DNA of 64,000 bases from Zoogloea sp. LCSB751 (GTDB taxonomy: Bacteria > Pseudomonadota > Gammaproteobacteria > Burkholderiales > Rhodocyclaceae), in the NCBI RefSeq assembly GCF_002028455.1, contig NZ_MWUM01000007.1, forward strand, positions 62,001 through 126,000, in the 5' to 3' direction. Below, one piece after another: positions 45,237-53,912 of this stretch. Both the position numbers and the translations under genes were made by a program. The notes under the pieces are model-generated. The model ran no database searches. It had not been told where the DNA came from and saw only the letters and a list, made by a program, of their open reading frames with translations. Within the stretch, counting starts at the first letter, position 1. Each line of letters opens with the position of its first letter.

Positions 45237-48200
45237 ATGAACTTTTCCGCCCTGTCGATCCGCAACCCGGTCCCGGCGATCCTGCTCTTCATCCTGCTCA
45301 GCCTGGCCGGTCTGCTGGCCTTCAAGAGCACCGGCGTGCAGGACTTCCCGGACATCGAGCTGCCAGTGGTCACCGTCAAGGCCAGCCTGCCCGGCGCCGC
45401 CCCCGGCACGCTGGAGACGGAGGTCGCCCGCAAACTCGAGAACAGCATCGCGACCCTCGCCCAGATCAAGCGCATGCACACCACCATCCTCGACGGCGAG
45501 GTCACGGTGGCCATCGAGTTCGAGCTGGAGAAGAACACCAACGAGGCCGAGACCGAGGTGCGTGCCGCGGTCAGCCGCGTGCGCGCCGACCTGCCCGCCG
45601 ACGTGCGCGACCCGGTGGTCGCCAAGATCGTCACCGCCGGCCGGCCCCTCGGCGCATGGACGATCCGCGCCGACAGCCACGACGAGGAATCCCTCAGCTG
45701 GCTGGTGGACGACGCGGTCACCCGGCGCCTGCTGGCGGTCAAGGGCGTCGGCGCGGTGAAGCGCCTCGGCGGCGTGATCCGGGAAGTACGCATCGAGCTC
45801 GACGCCGAGCGGATGGCCGCCCTCGGCGTCAGCGCCGCCGACGTGTCCCGCCAGCTGCGCCGCGCCCAGCAGGAAGCCCCCGGCGGCCGCGGCGACGTGG
45901 GCGGCGGCGAGCAGGCCGTGCGCACCATCGCCACCGTCGCCAATGCCCGCGACCTGGGCGCCATCGACATCCCGCTGTCCGAAGGGCGCAGCGTGCGCAT
46001 GGACCGCATCGCCAGAATCACCGACACCATCGCCGAGCGCCGTTCCGTGGCCCTCTTCGACGGCAAGCCGGTGGTCGGCTTCGAGGTCTCGCGCACCAAG
46101 GGCGCCAGCGAGATCACCGTCGCCGCCGGTGTCGCCAAGGCCATCGCCGACCTGGAGGCAGCCCATCCCGGCGTGCATTTCGCCCACGCCTACGACAACG
46201 TCGCCCCGGTACAGGAGAACTTCGACGGCTCGATGCAGCTCCTCTACGAAGGCGCGCTGCTGGCGGTGCTGGTGGTCTGGTGGTTCCTGCGCGACTGGCG
46301 CGCCACCCTGGTCGCCGCGCTGGCCCTGCCCCTGTCAGTAATCCCGACCTTCCTCGGCATGGCCTGGTTCGGCTTCACCCTCAACACCGTCACCCTGCTG
46401 TCGCTGGCGCTGGTGGTCGGCATCCTGGTGGACGACGCGATCGTCGAGATCGAGAACATCGCCCGCCACCTGCGCATGGGCAAGACGCCGCTGCAGGCCG
46501 CTATGGAGGCCGCCGACGAGATCGGCATGGCGGTCATCGCCACCACCTTCGCGCTGGTCGCGGTGTTCCTGCCCACCGCCTTCATGGCCGGCATCGCCGG
46601 CAAGTTCTTCAAGCAGTTCGGGTGGACCGCGGTGCTGGCCATCCTCGCCTCCCTGGTCGTCGCCCGCCTGCTGACGCCGATGATGGCCGCCTACTTCCTG
46701 AAGCCGGTGCCCCATGGCGAAGTACCCGAGCGCCGCCTGATGCGCGCTTACATGGCCTCGATGGAGTGGTGCCTGCGCCACCGTTTCCTGACCCTGCTCG
46801 GCGCGATCGCCTTCCTGGTCGGCTCTGTGATGCTGATCCCGCTGCTGCCGACCGGCTTCGTGCCGCCCGCCGACCGCGCCCAGACCCTGGTCAACGTGGA
46901 GCTCCCGCCGGGCAGCACCCTGAAGGAAACCTGGACCGCCGCCGAGCAGGCCCGCCAGGCCATCGCGGTGATGCCCGACGTGAAGGCCGTGCTCAGCTCG
47001 ATAGGCGGCGGCGCCGCCGGCAACGGCTTCAACCCTGGCGCCGCCGCCGAGGTGCGCCGCGCCGTGCTCACCGTGACCCTCAGCCACCGCACCCAGCGGG
47101 AACGCAACCAGCAGGCCGTCGAAGTGGAGATGCGCCAGCGCCTGGCCGTGCTACCGGGCATGCGCATCACCGTCGGGCCGGCGGATTCCGGCGTGAAGAT
47201 GCTGCTGGTGTTGAAGAGCGACGACCCGGCCACACTAGCCCTCGCCGCCCAGGCCGCCACCCGCGACCTGCGCACGCTGCAGGGCATCGGCAACATTACC
47301 TCCAGCGCCAGCCTGGTACGCCCGGAAGTGGTGATCCGCCCCGACTTCGCCCGCGCCGCCGACCTGGGCGTCACCGCCGAGGCCATCGCCGACACGATCC
47401 GCATCGCCACCGCCGGCGACTACGACGTCGGCCTCGCCAAGCTCAACCTGGAGCGCCGCCAGGTGCCGATCCGCGTACGCCTGCCGGACGCCGAACGGGC
47501 CGATCTGGAAGCCATCGGCCGCCTGCAGGTGCCGGGCAGGAACGGCCCGGTGTTCCTCGCCAACGTGGCGGACATCGCGATGGACAGCGGCCCGGCCCAG
47601 GTGAGCCGTCTCGACCGCGCCCGCAACGTGACCCTCGAAGTGGAGCTCGGCCAGCGCGAACTCGGCTCGGTGTACCAGGAAGCCCTGGCCCTGCCGGGGC
47701 TGGCCAGGCTGCCGCCCGGCGTGACGCTGGCCGACTCCGGCGACACCGAGGTCATGCAGGAGCTGTTCGGCAGCTTCGGGCTGGCGATGGGCATCGGCGT
47801 GCTGTGCATCTACATGGTGCTGGTGCTGCTGTTCGGCGGTTTCACCCAGCCGGTGACCATCCTGGCAGCCCTCCCGCTGGCCATCGGTGGCGCCTTCGTG
47901 GCGCTGCTGGTCACCCACAACAGCTTCTCGATGCCGTCGCTGATCGGCCTCCTGATGCTGATGGGCATCGTCACCAAGAACTCCATCCTGCTCGTCGAGT
48001 ACGCCATCGAGGCCCGCCACGGCCGCGGAGGTACGCCGCTCAGCCGCCACGACGCGCTGGTGGATGCCTGCCGCAAGCGCGCCCGCCCGATCGTCATGAC
48101 GTCCCTGGCGATGGGCGCCGGCATGCTGCCGATCGCCCTCGGCCTCGGCGCCGACCCCAGCTTCCGCGCGCCGATGGCCACCGCAGTGATCGGCGGGCTG

Positions 48201-48320
48201 ATCAGCTCGACGCTGCTGAGCCTGCTGGTGGTGCCCGCCGTGTACACCTACGTGGACGATCTGGAAGGCTTGCTGGCCCGCGTACTGCGCCGTTCCAGGC
48301 CACTGGCGCAGCCAGAATGA
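45237..48320 (+). CDS. RND-family multidrug efflux transporter
   Basis: 1,027 residues with the twelve-segment RND layout and two large periplasmic loops. Proton-relay acidic pair in GILVDDAIVEIENIARHL (TM4) and Lys in GIVTKNSILLVEYAIEAR (TM10). Starts LSIRNPVPAILLFILLSLAG. Resembles the HAE1/MdtC-like group; substrate unknown. It completes the tripartite pump. No terminator with a T-run is obvious; 115 bases of AT-richer DNA separate it from the next gene. Confidence 0.94.
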   Translation: MNFSALSIRNPVPAILLFILLSLAGLLAFKSTGVQDFPDIELPVVTVKASLPGAAPGTLETEVARKLENSIATLAQIKRMHTTILDGEVTVAIEFELEKNTNEAETEVRAAVSRVRADLPADVRDPVVAKIVTAGRPLGAWTIRADSHDEESLSWLVDDAVTRRLLAVKGVGAVKRLGGVIREVRIELDAERMAALGVSAADVSRQLRRAQQEAPGGRGDVGGGEQAVRTIATVANARDLGAIDIPLSEGRSVRMDRIARITDTIAERRSVALFDGKPVVGFEVSRTKGASEITVAAGVAKAIADLEAAHPGVHFAHAYDNVAPVQENFDGSMQLLYEGALLAVLVVWWFLRDWRATLVAALALPLSVIPTFLGMAWFGFTLNTVTLLSLALVVGILVDDAIVEIENIARHLRMGKTPLQAAMEAADEIGMAVIATTFALVAVFLPTAFMAGIAGKFFKQFGWTAVLAILASLVVARLLTPMMAAYFLKPVPHGEVPERRLMRAYMASMEWCLRHRFLTLLGAIAFLVGSVMLIPLLPTGFVPPADRAQTLVNVELPPGSTLKETWTAAEQARQAIAVMPDVKAVLSSIGGGAAGNGFNPGAAAEVRRAVLTVTLSHRTQRERNQQAVEVEMRQRLAVLPGMRITVGPADSGVKMLLVLKSDDPATLALAAQAATRDLRTLQGIGNITSSASLVRPEVVIRPDFARAADLGVTAEAIADTIRIATAGDYDVGLAKLNLERRQVPIRVRLPDAERADLEAIGRLQVPGRNGPVFLANVADIAMDSGPAQVSRLDRARNVTLEVELGQRELGSVYQEALALPGLARLPPGVTLADSGDTEVMQELFGSFGLAMGIGVLCIYMVLVLLFGGFTQPVTILAALPLAIGGAFVALLVTHNSFSMPSLIGLLMLMGIVTKNSILLVEYAIEARHGRGGTPLSRHDALVDACRKRARPIVMTSLAMGAGMLPIALGLGADPSFRAPMATAVIGGLISSTLLSLLVVPAVYTYVDDLEGLLARVLRRSRPLAQPE

Positions 48321-48435
48321 ATTGCCTTGGGCACCGATTGGGATTAGCCTAGACCCGGAAATACAAGTGGCTACTGCAAGACCCTCCAAGCCATATACCA
48401 ATCCTCGATACCGCCAATCATTGGGAGAAAAAGCC

Positions 48436-48744
48436 ATGAGCGACGCACAAGTGACCAAGGACAAACTCGTCACCGATTTCAAGGCCGTGGTGGCCGACAC
48501 CGAAGAACTGCTCAAGCTGACCGCCGGCCAGGCTGGCGACAAGGTCGCGGACGTCCGCGCCCGCCTCGGCGACCGCCTCACCAGCGCCAAGTACAAGCTG
48601 CAGGACCTGGAAGCCGCCGTCGTGCAGAAGACCAAGGCCGCTGCCCGCGCCACCGACGATTACGTGCATGACAACCCCTGGAAGGCCGTCGGCGTGGCCG
48701 CCGGCGTCGGCTTCCTGCTGGGCCTGCTGGTCAATCGCCGCTAA
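48436..48744 (+). CDS. DUF883 (ElaB/YqjD-type) membrane-anchored protein
   Basis: 102 residues from ATG 48436, preceded by GGGAGA. Helical N-terminal part, then YVHDNPWKAVGVAAGVGFLLGLLVNRR: the conserved C-terminal membrane segment (given here as Y86 to R102 region) of the family. E. coli YqjD binds ribosomes at the inner membrane in stationary phase. First of three small envelope genes. Confidence 0.9.
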   Translation: MSDAQVTKDKLVTDFKAVVADTEELLKLTAGQAGDKVADVRARLGDRLTSAKYKLQDLEAAVVQKTKAAARATDDYVHDNPWKAVGVAAGVGFLLGLLVNRR

Positions 48745-48756
48745 GCGCCACCGCGC

Positions 48757-49140
48757 ATGAGCGACTCCGCGCCCTCGCGCCTCGGCGAGTCCCTGAAGGG
48801 GCTTGCCGATTCGGGTCTGGCTACCGTCCAGACCCGTCTCGAACTCTTCGCGGTCGAGCTGAAGGAAGAAAAGCTGCGCGCCGGCAGCTTCCTTTTCGAC
48901 ACCGTGCTCGCCGCGCTCTTCATCGGCTTCGGCTTCGTGTTCCTGCTGGCCTTCCTGACCGTGCTGCTGTGGGACAGCCACCGTTTGCTGGCCCTCGGCC
49001 TCGCCACCACCGGGCTGTTCGCCGCCGGCGTGTGGGCGGCCACCCGGGCTGCCGCAAGGCTGCGTTCCGGCTCGCGCCTGTTCGCCTCCAGCCTGGCAGA
49101 ACTGGCCCAGGACCGGGAAGCCCTGCGGCCGGAAGAATGA
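48757..49140 (+). CDS. YqjE-like phage-holin-family membrane protein
   Basis: 127 residues. Amphipathic N-terminus (TRLELFAVELKEEK), two hydrophobic segments about 45-70 and 78-98 (AALFIGFGFVFLLAFLTVLL; LALGLATTGLFAAGVWAA). Matches YqjE, usually encoded after YqjD. No phage genes are nearby, so it is not a prophage holin. Confidence 0.85.
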   Translation: MSDSAPSRLGESLKGLADSGLATVQTRLELFAVELKEEKLRAGSFLFDTVLAALFIGFGFVFLLAFLTVLLWDSHRLLALGLATTGLFAAGVWAATRAAARLRSGSRLFASSLAELAQDREALRPEE

Positions 49141-49421
49141 ACCCCGAACTCGTCGAACTCGCGCTGCGCAAGCAACGCCTGCAGATCCGCTGCAGCGAAC
49201 AGCGCGACGCGCTGATCCACCACGCCCAGGCCTTCGCACCGGTGCTGCACGGCGTCGACCGCATCGGCGACGGCCTGCGCTGGGCGCGCCACAACGCCCC
49301 GCTGCTGAGCGGCATCGCGGTGTTCGCACTGGTCGTCCGTCCCCGCGCGGCAATCCGCTGGGCCCGCCGCGGCTGGCTTGGCTGGCAGTTGCTGCGCCGG
49401 GTCCGCAATCTGATTCCCTGA
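49137..49421 (+). CDS. YqjK-like small protein
   Basis: 94 residues; ATG overlaps the YqjE stop (ATGA). Basic helical N-terminus (LALRKQRLQIRCSEQRDAL), one weak hydrophobic segment (LLSGIAVFALVV). Follows the yqjD-yqjE-yqjK order seen in E. coli. Function unknown. Confidence 0.8.
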   Translation: MNPELVELALRKQRLQIRCSEQRDALIHHAQAFAPVLHGVDRIGDGLRWARHNAPLLSGIAVFALVVRPRAAIRWARRGWLGWQLLRRVRNLIP

Positions 49422-49432
49422 TCGCCATTGCC

Positions 49433-49996
49433 ATGACCACCACCGTCGACCTCGAGGAAATCTGCCGGGCCCGCGAAGAAGCCGACTGCCTGTGCACGCC
49501 GGCCGAAGTGGACGCCGCCCTCAACCAGCTCGCCGCCGACATCACCGTCCGCCTGCAGGACAAGAACCCGCTGGTCTATGTGGTGATGAACGGCGGCCTG
49601 ATCCTCGCCGGCCGCCTGCTGCCGCGCCTGCCCTTCCCGCTGGAACTGGCTTACCTGCACGCCACCCGCTACGGCCACGCGCTGCAAGGCACCCTGCTCG
49701 ACTGGCGCGTGCGCCCGACCCAGGACCTGCGCGACCGCACGGTACTGGTGCTCGACGACATCCTCGACGAAGGCCACACGCTGGCCGCCATCATCGACTA
49801 CCTGAAGCAGGAAGGCGCCCGCGAAGTCCATTCCGCGGTGCTGGTGCACAAGGTGCACGACCGCAAGGCCTACCCCGGCATGCGCGCCGACTTCACCGGC
49901 CTCGACGTGGCCGACCGCTTCCTGTTCGGCGGCGGCATGGACTACAAGGGCTACTGGCGCAACGCACCCGGCATCTACGCGCTGAAGGGCCACTGA
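49433..49996 (+). CDS. Hypoxanthine-guanine phosphoribosyltransferase
   Basis: 187 residues. PRPP-binding motif TVLVLDDILDEGHTLAAI, catalytic-loop region YLHATRYGHALQG, and DFTGLDVADRFLFGGGMDYK. Salvages hypoxanthine or guanine to nucleotides. Followed by a palindromic hairpin. Confidence 0.9.
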   Translation: MTTTVDLEEICRAREEADCLCTPAEVDAALNQLAADITVRLQDKNPLVYVVMNGGLILAGRLLPRLPFPLELAYLHATRYGHALQGTLLDWRVRPTQDLRDRTVLVLDDILDEGHTLAAIIDYLKQEGAREVHSAVLVHKVHDRKAYPGMRADFTGLDVADRFLFGGGMDYKGYWRNAPGIYALKGH

Positions 49997-50034
49997 GCCA
50001 CCAAACGCCAGACTTGCCTGCCAGGGCTGGCTCA

Positions 50035-50060
50035 GTGGGGGCGAATTCATTCGCCCCCAC
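50035..50060. repeat. Strong hairpin after the phosphoribosyltransferase gene
   Basis: GTGGGGGCGAA, TTCA, TTCGCCCCCAC: a perfect 11-base stem. No T-run on either side, so it may act as a mRNA-stabilising hairpin or a weak bidirectional terminator between convergent genes. Confidence 0.6.
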
Positions 50061-50127
50061 GGGAATTCGCACAGCAACAAGACAGGGCCGGCTGGCCCGG
50101 TCGCAGACTTTTTCCCTTCTTCCCGGT

Positions 50128-50562
50128 TCAGCGCCCCGTCACCAGCGCCGCCATCGCGCGGCGCCAGCCGGCAGCGGCTTCCGGACCGGCCTCAGCGAAG
50201 ACCTTCTCCAGCATTTCCATCTGCGTTCCCGACAGCTGCGCCTCCAGCGCCGCGCCTTCGGCGGTGAGTTGCAGGCGCTTCACACGCCGGTCGTTGTCAG
50301 CCGCCGCAGTGCCCACCAGGCCGTCGTCCACCAACTGGCGTAAGGGCGCATGCAGCGCCTGCTTGCTGACGCCCAGGGTGGTCAGCAGGGCATTCACCGC
50401 GATCCCCGGATTACGCCCGACGAAATACAGGATGCGGTGATGCACGCGCCCTAGGCCACGCTGGGCCAGGATGTCGTCCGGCGGCGCGGTGAAAGCCCGG
50501 TAGGCGAAGTAGAACAGTTCGATGGCCTCGCGGAGCTCGGCCTGGCGATTTAGGTCAATCAT
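50128..50562 (-). CDS. MarR-family transcriptional regulator
   Basis: 144 residues. Winged helix: VNALLTTLGVSKQALHAPLRQLVDDGLV and AAADNDRRVKRLQLT (wing). It is divergent from the aminotransferase gene (73 bases between starts) and its own start codon lies inside one of two matching palindromes, so it probably controls both genes. Confidence 0.9.
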   Translation of the reverse strand: MIDLNRQAELREAIELFYFAYRAFTAPPDDILAQRGLGRVHHRILYFVGRNPGIAVNALLTTLGVSKQALHAPLRQLVDDGLVGTAAADNDRRVKRLQLTAEGAALEAQLSGTQMEMLEKVFAEAGPEAAAGWRRAMAALVTGR

Positions 50563-50568
50563 GTTGAC
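50554..50568. promoter_or_regulatory. MarR operator 1
   Basis: GTCAATCATGTTGAC, an imperfect palindrome over the marR start codon. Preceded by TAG as at operator 2. Confidence 0.65.
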
Positions 50569-50598
50569 ATTATTCCGGAAGAAGATCAGGATTTATAG

Positions 50599-50613
50599 GT
50601 CAATATTATTGAC
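50599..50613. promoter_or_regulatory. MarR operator 2
   Basis: GTCAATATTATTGAC, palindromic with perfect six-base arms, 45 bases from operator 1 and 23 bases before the aminotransferase start. Both copies read TAG-GTCAAT at the left. Confidence 0.7.
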
Positions 50614-50635
50614 TTAATTCTTTCTGGAGACTTCC

Positions 50636-51799
50636 ATGCCGACTACCCCCTCCCCGCGCCTGCCGACCTCCCTTTCCGCCCGTGTGCACGATCTGCACCC
50701 GTCGCCGATCCGGGAGATCCTGGCCGTCGTAGGGCGCCCCGGCATGATCTCCTTCGCCGGCGGGCTGCCGGCCGCCGAGACCTTTCCCGAGTTCGGTCTG
50801 GCCGCCCCCACCGACGCTCTGCAGTACGGCCCCACCGAGGGCGATCCGCAACTGCGCACGCGCATTGCCGAAGAGCTCGGCCGCCGCGGTCTTGACTGCG
50901 GCCCGGAACGCATCCTCGTGCTGTCCGGCTCCCAGCAGGGCATCGATCTGGTCGGCAAGCTGTTCGTCGACCCGGGCACGCCGGTGGCCGTCGAATCGCC
51001 CACTTACCTGGCCGCGCTGCAGGTGTTCCGCTTTTTCGGGGCGCGCTTCGTGCCCTTCACGGCGGCCGAGGTCAATGCCGCAGCCCTCCGCGACAGCCGG
51101 CCGGCGCTGGCCTACGCCATCCCGACCTTCCAGAATCCCACCGGGTATTGCTACAGCGCTGCCGAACGACAGGCGCTGGCGACAGCCTGCGGCGAAGCCG
51201 GCGTGCCGCTGTTCGAGGACGACCCCTACCGCGACCTGATCTACGATACCTGCGAACGGCGCCCGGTGTGCGCAGCGCTGACGGACAGCCCGTGGATCTA
51301 CCAGGGCTCCTTCTCGAAGAGCCTGGCGCCGGGCCTGCGCCTCGGCTTCCTGGCCGCCTCCCCTGATCTGTTCCCCTACCTGGTGCGCCTCAAGCAGGCC
51401 GCCGACCTGCACAGCAACCGCCTCAGCCAGTGGCTGGTGCTGCAGCAACTGGAATCCCCGACGCGGGCCGAACGCCTCGCCGGGCTGGCCGACTTCTACC
51501 GCCACAAGCGCAACCTGTTTGCAGCGGCGCTGGAACGCCATTTCGGCGCCCTGGCGAGCTGGAGCGTGCCCAAGGGGGGTCTGTTCTTCTGGCTGCAGCT
51601 GAAACGCCGCATCGACACCCGTCAACTGCTGCCGCTGGCCATCGAGGAGGGCGTCGCCTTCATGCCCGGCGAAGCCTTCTACCCGGACGCGCCGGAGGCC
51701 ACCGGCACGCTGCGCCTCAACTTCAGCCACGCCAGCGAGGACGAGATCGACCGTGGACTGGCCCGGCTGGCGGCGCTGATCGCCCGCCAGCCGGCCTGA
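50636..51799 (+). CDS. PLP-dependent aminotransferase, class I/II (2-aminoadipate-type)
   Basis: 387 residues, preceded by TGGAGA. Fold type I: YGPTEGDPQLRTRIAEELGR, SGSQQGIDLVGKLFVDPG, PTFQNPTGYCYS, FEDDPYRDLIYD, and the PLP lysine in GSFSKSLAPGLRLG. Closest in style to LysN/2-aminoadipate transaminases. Actual substrate unknown. Divergent from the MarR gene, which may sense its substrate. Confidence 0.9.
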   Translation: MPTTPSPRLPTSLSARVHDLHPSPIREILAVVGRPGMISFAGGLPAAETFPEFGLAAPTDALQYGPTEGDPQLRTRIAEELGRRGLDCGPERILVLSGSQQGIDLVGKLFVDPGTPVAVESPTYLAALQVFRFFGARFVPFTAAEVNAAALRDSRPALAYAIPTFQNPTGYCYSAAERQALATACGEAGVPLFEDDPYRDLIYDTCERRPVCAALTDSPWIYQGSFSKSLAPGLRLGFLAASPDLFPYLVRLKQAADLHSNRLSQWLVLQQLESPTRAERLAGLADFYRHKRNLFAAALERHFGALASWSVPKGGLFFWLQLKRRIDTRQLLPLAIEEGVAFMPGEAFYPDAPEATGTLRLNFSHASEDEIDRGLARLAALIARQPA

Positions 51800-51807
51800 C
51801 CAGGCCC

Positions 51808-53100
51808 TCAGGCGCCGAACAGCGCGGCGCTGGCGACCGGATTGGACGGGAAGTAGAAATGCACGTAGGAGGCCGTCACCCGGCCCAGCCGGTAGATCGC
51901 CTCGCCGTCCTTGCCGCCACGCAGGCTGCTGGCGCGGGTCAGGGGCTGCAGCGGGGTCTCGCTCTTCGAGTAATGGAAGGTGTGGCCGGTGAGCCGCCCT
52001 TCCGGCAGTTCCGCCACCTGCGTGCCGAGGGCCGCCAGCCGCGCCTGCATGCGCGTGTGGCCGGGCAGCACGCCTGAGCCCGGGAAGGTTGCGCCTTCCT
52101 TGTCGGTGATGCTCTCGAACAGGCTCATCATGCCGCCGCATTCGGCCAGCAGCGGCTTGCCGGCCGCCACGTGGGCATGCAGATCGGCCTGCCAGCGCGC
52201 ATTGGCGGCCAGCGCCTCGGCATGCAGCTCGGGATAACCGCCGGGCAGCCACAGCGCGTCGCAGTCCGGCAAGGCATCGCCGGCCAGCGGCGAGAAGAAG
52301 CTCACTTCGGCGCCGAGCCCGGCCAGCGTGTCCAGATTGGCCGGGTAGATGAAGCCGAAGGCCGCGTCGCGGGCGATGGCGATGCGCCGGCCGCGCAGGA
52401 TCGCATCCACCGGCGGACGCTCGACCGCCGGAAAGCTCACCGGCGGCGACAGGTCCGCCGCACCGGTGCGCGCCAAGTGGTCGGCCAGGCGATCGAGGCG
52501 CGCGTCGAGATCGGCGATCTCGGCCGCCTGCAGCAGGCCCAGATGGCGTTCCGGCAGCGCTGCGTCGGCATCCCGCGGCAAGGCGCCGTACCAGGCAATG
52601 CCGGGCCCGAGGCTGTCCTGCAGCAGCTTGGCGTGGCCTTCGCTGCCCACGTGGTTGGCCAGCACGCCGGAGAACGGCAAATCCGGCTGCCAGGTGGCGA
52701 GACCATGCACCAGCGCGCCGAAAGTCTGCGCCATCGCCTTGGCATCGATCACTGCCATCACCGGAATGCCGAAGCGGCGCGCGATGTCGGCGCCGGACGG
52801 CGCGCCATCGAAGAGGCCCATGACCCCCTCGACGAGGATCAGGTCGGCCTTCTGCGCAGCCGCGTGCAAGCGCCAGGCGGCGTCTTCGGCGCCGCACATG
52901 CCCAGGTCCAGGTTGTACACCGGCGCTCCGCTGGCCACCGCGTGGATCTGCGGGTCGAGGAAGTCCGGACCGCACTTGAACACCCGCACCTTGCGCCCCT
53001 GGCGGGTGTGCAGGCGGGCCAGTGCGGCGGTGACAGTGGTCTTGCCCTGGCCGGAGGCCTGGGCCGCGACGAACAGGGCCGGACAGGCGGCTGCGCTCAT
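51808..53100 (-). CDS. cbiA: Cobyrinate a,c-diamide synthase
   Basis: 430 residues from ATG 53100 over the cobA stop (ATGA). N-terminal P-loop [29 protein letters not shown], and GVMGLFDG. C-terminal class I glutamine amidotransferase with nucleophile C in [11 protein letters not shown] and H in GHTFHYS. Amidates the a and c side chains of the corrin ring using glutamine and ATP. Confidence 0.94.
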   Translation of the reverse strand: MSAAACPALFVAAQASGQGKTTVTAALARLHTRQGRKVRVFKCGPDFLDPQIHAVASGAPVYNLDLGMCGAEDAAWRLHAAAQKADLILVEGVMGLFDGAPSGADIARRFGIPVMAVIDAKAMAQTFGALVHGLATWQPDLPFSGVLANHVGSEGHAKLLQDSLGPGIAWYGALPRDADAALPERHLGLLQAAEIADLDARLDRLADHLARTGAADLSPPVSFPAVERPPVDAILRGRRIAIARDAAFGFIYPANLDTLAGLGAEVSFFSPLAGDALPDCDALWLPGGYPELHAEALAANARWQADLHAHVAAGKPLLAECGGMMSLFESITDKEGATFPGSGVLPGHTRMQARLAALGTQVAELPEGRLTGHTFHYSKSETPLQPLTRASSLRGGKDGEAIYRLGRVTASYVHFYFPSNPVASAALFGA

Positions 53101-53888
53101 TCCTTCACCTCCGGTTGGAACCAGGCCAGACGCGACTGCAGGCCGACCACGTCGCCGACGATGGTCAGCGCCGGCGGCGTGATGCCGGCTTCCTTTACCG
53201 CCGCCGCCAGGCCGGCCAGATCGGACGTCACCACCCGCTGGGCCTTGGTCGTGCCGCGCCGCACCACCGCCGCCGGCGTCGTGGCGGCCAGGCCGTGGGC
53301 GACCAGCTGGGCGCAGATCGTCGCCAGCTGGGTAATGCCCATGTAGAACACCAGGGTCTGCTTGGGGCGGGCCAGCATGCCCCAGTCCAGGTCCACCGAG
53401 CCGTCCTTGAGGTGGCCGGTGACGAAGATGCACGACTGGGCGAAATCCCGGTGGGTCAGCGGAATCCCCGCGTAGGCGCCGATACCGGCCGCCGCGGTGA
53501 TGCCGGGAATCACCTCGAAGGGCACGCCGGCCTTCACCAGCTCTTCCACTTCCTCACCGCCGCGTCCGAAGATGAACGGATCGCCACCCTTCAGGCGCAC
53601 GACGCGCTTGCCTGCCTGGGCCAAGCGCACCAGCAAGGCGTTGATGCCTTCCTGCGGCAACGAGTGGTTGGAGGCCTTCTTGCCCACATAGATGCGCTCG
53701 ATGGCGGTCGGCACGCAGTCGAGCACTTCCTTGCTGACGAGGTTGTCGTAGACCAGCACATCTGCCTCGAACAACAGGCGGAAGGCGCGCAGCGTCAGCA
53801 GTTCCGGATCGCCGGGGCCGGCACCGACCAGATAGACCCAGCCTGGCTTGGCCGGGGAACGTTCGCGGGGAAGAGAGGCAGCAGGCAC
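53097..53888 (-). CDS. cobA: Uroporphyrinogen-III C-methyltransferase
   Basis: 263 residues from GTG 53888. SAM-methylase signature [19 protein letters not shown], then [20 protein letters not shown] and [19 protein letters not shown]. Makes precorrin-2, the branch point to cobalamin, siroheme and heme d1. Same strand as the CobL-like gene upstream and cbiA downstream. Confidence 0.95.
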   Translation of the reverse strand: MPAASLPRERSPAKPGWVYLVGAGPGDPELLTLRAFRLLFEADVLVYDNLVSKEVLDCVPTAIERIYVGKKASNHSLPQEGINALLVRLAQAGKRVVRLKGGDPFIFGRGGEEVEELVKAGVPFEVIPGITAAAGIGAYAGIPLTHRDFAQSCIFVTGHLKDGSVDLDWGMLARPKQTLVFYMGITQLATICAQLVAHGLAATTPAAVVRRGTTKAQRVVTSDLAGLAAAVKEAGITPPALTIVGDVVGLQSRLAWFQPEVKE

Positions 53889-53912
53889 GTCAGCGCTCCA
53901 CGGTCGAAAGTC

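Noticed and set aside
45656..48352. About 900-codon second frame inside the RND transporter gene
   Set aside because: Arg/Gly/Pro-rich out-of-frame shadow of a clear RND protein.
48757..49140. Holin-like gene as a sign of prophage
   Set aside because: It belongs to the chromosomal yqjD-yqjE-yqjK-type cluster; no phage genes are nearby.
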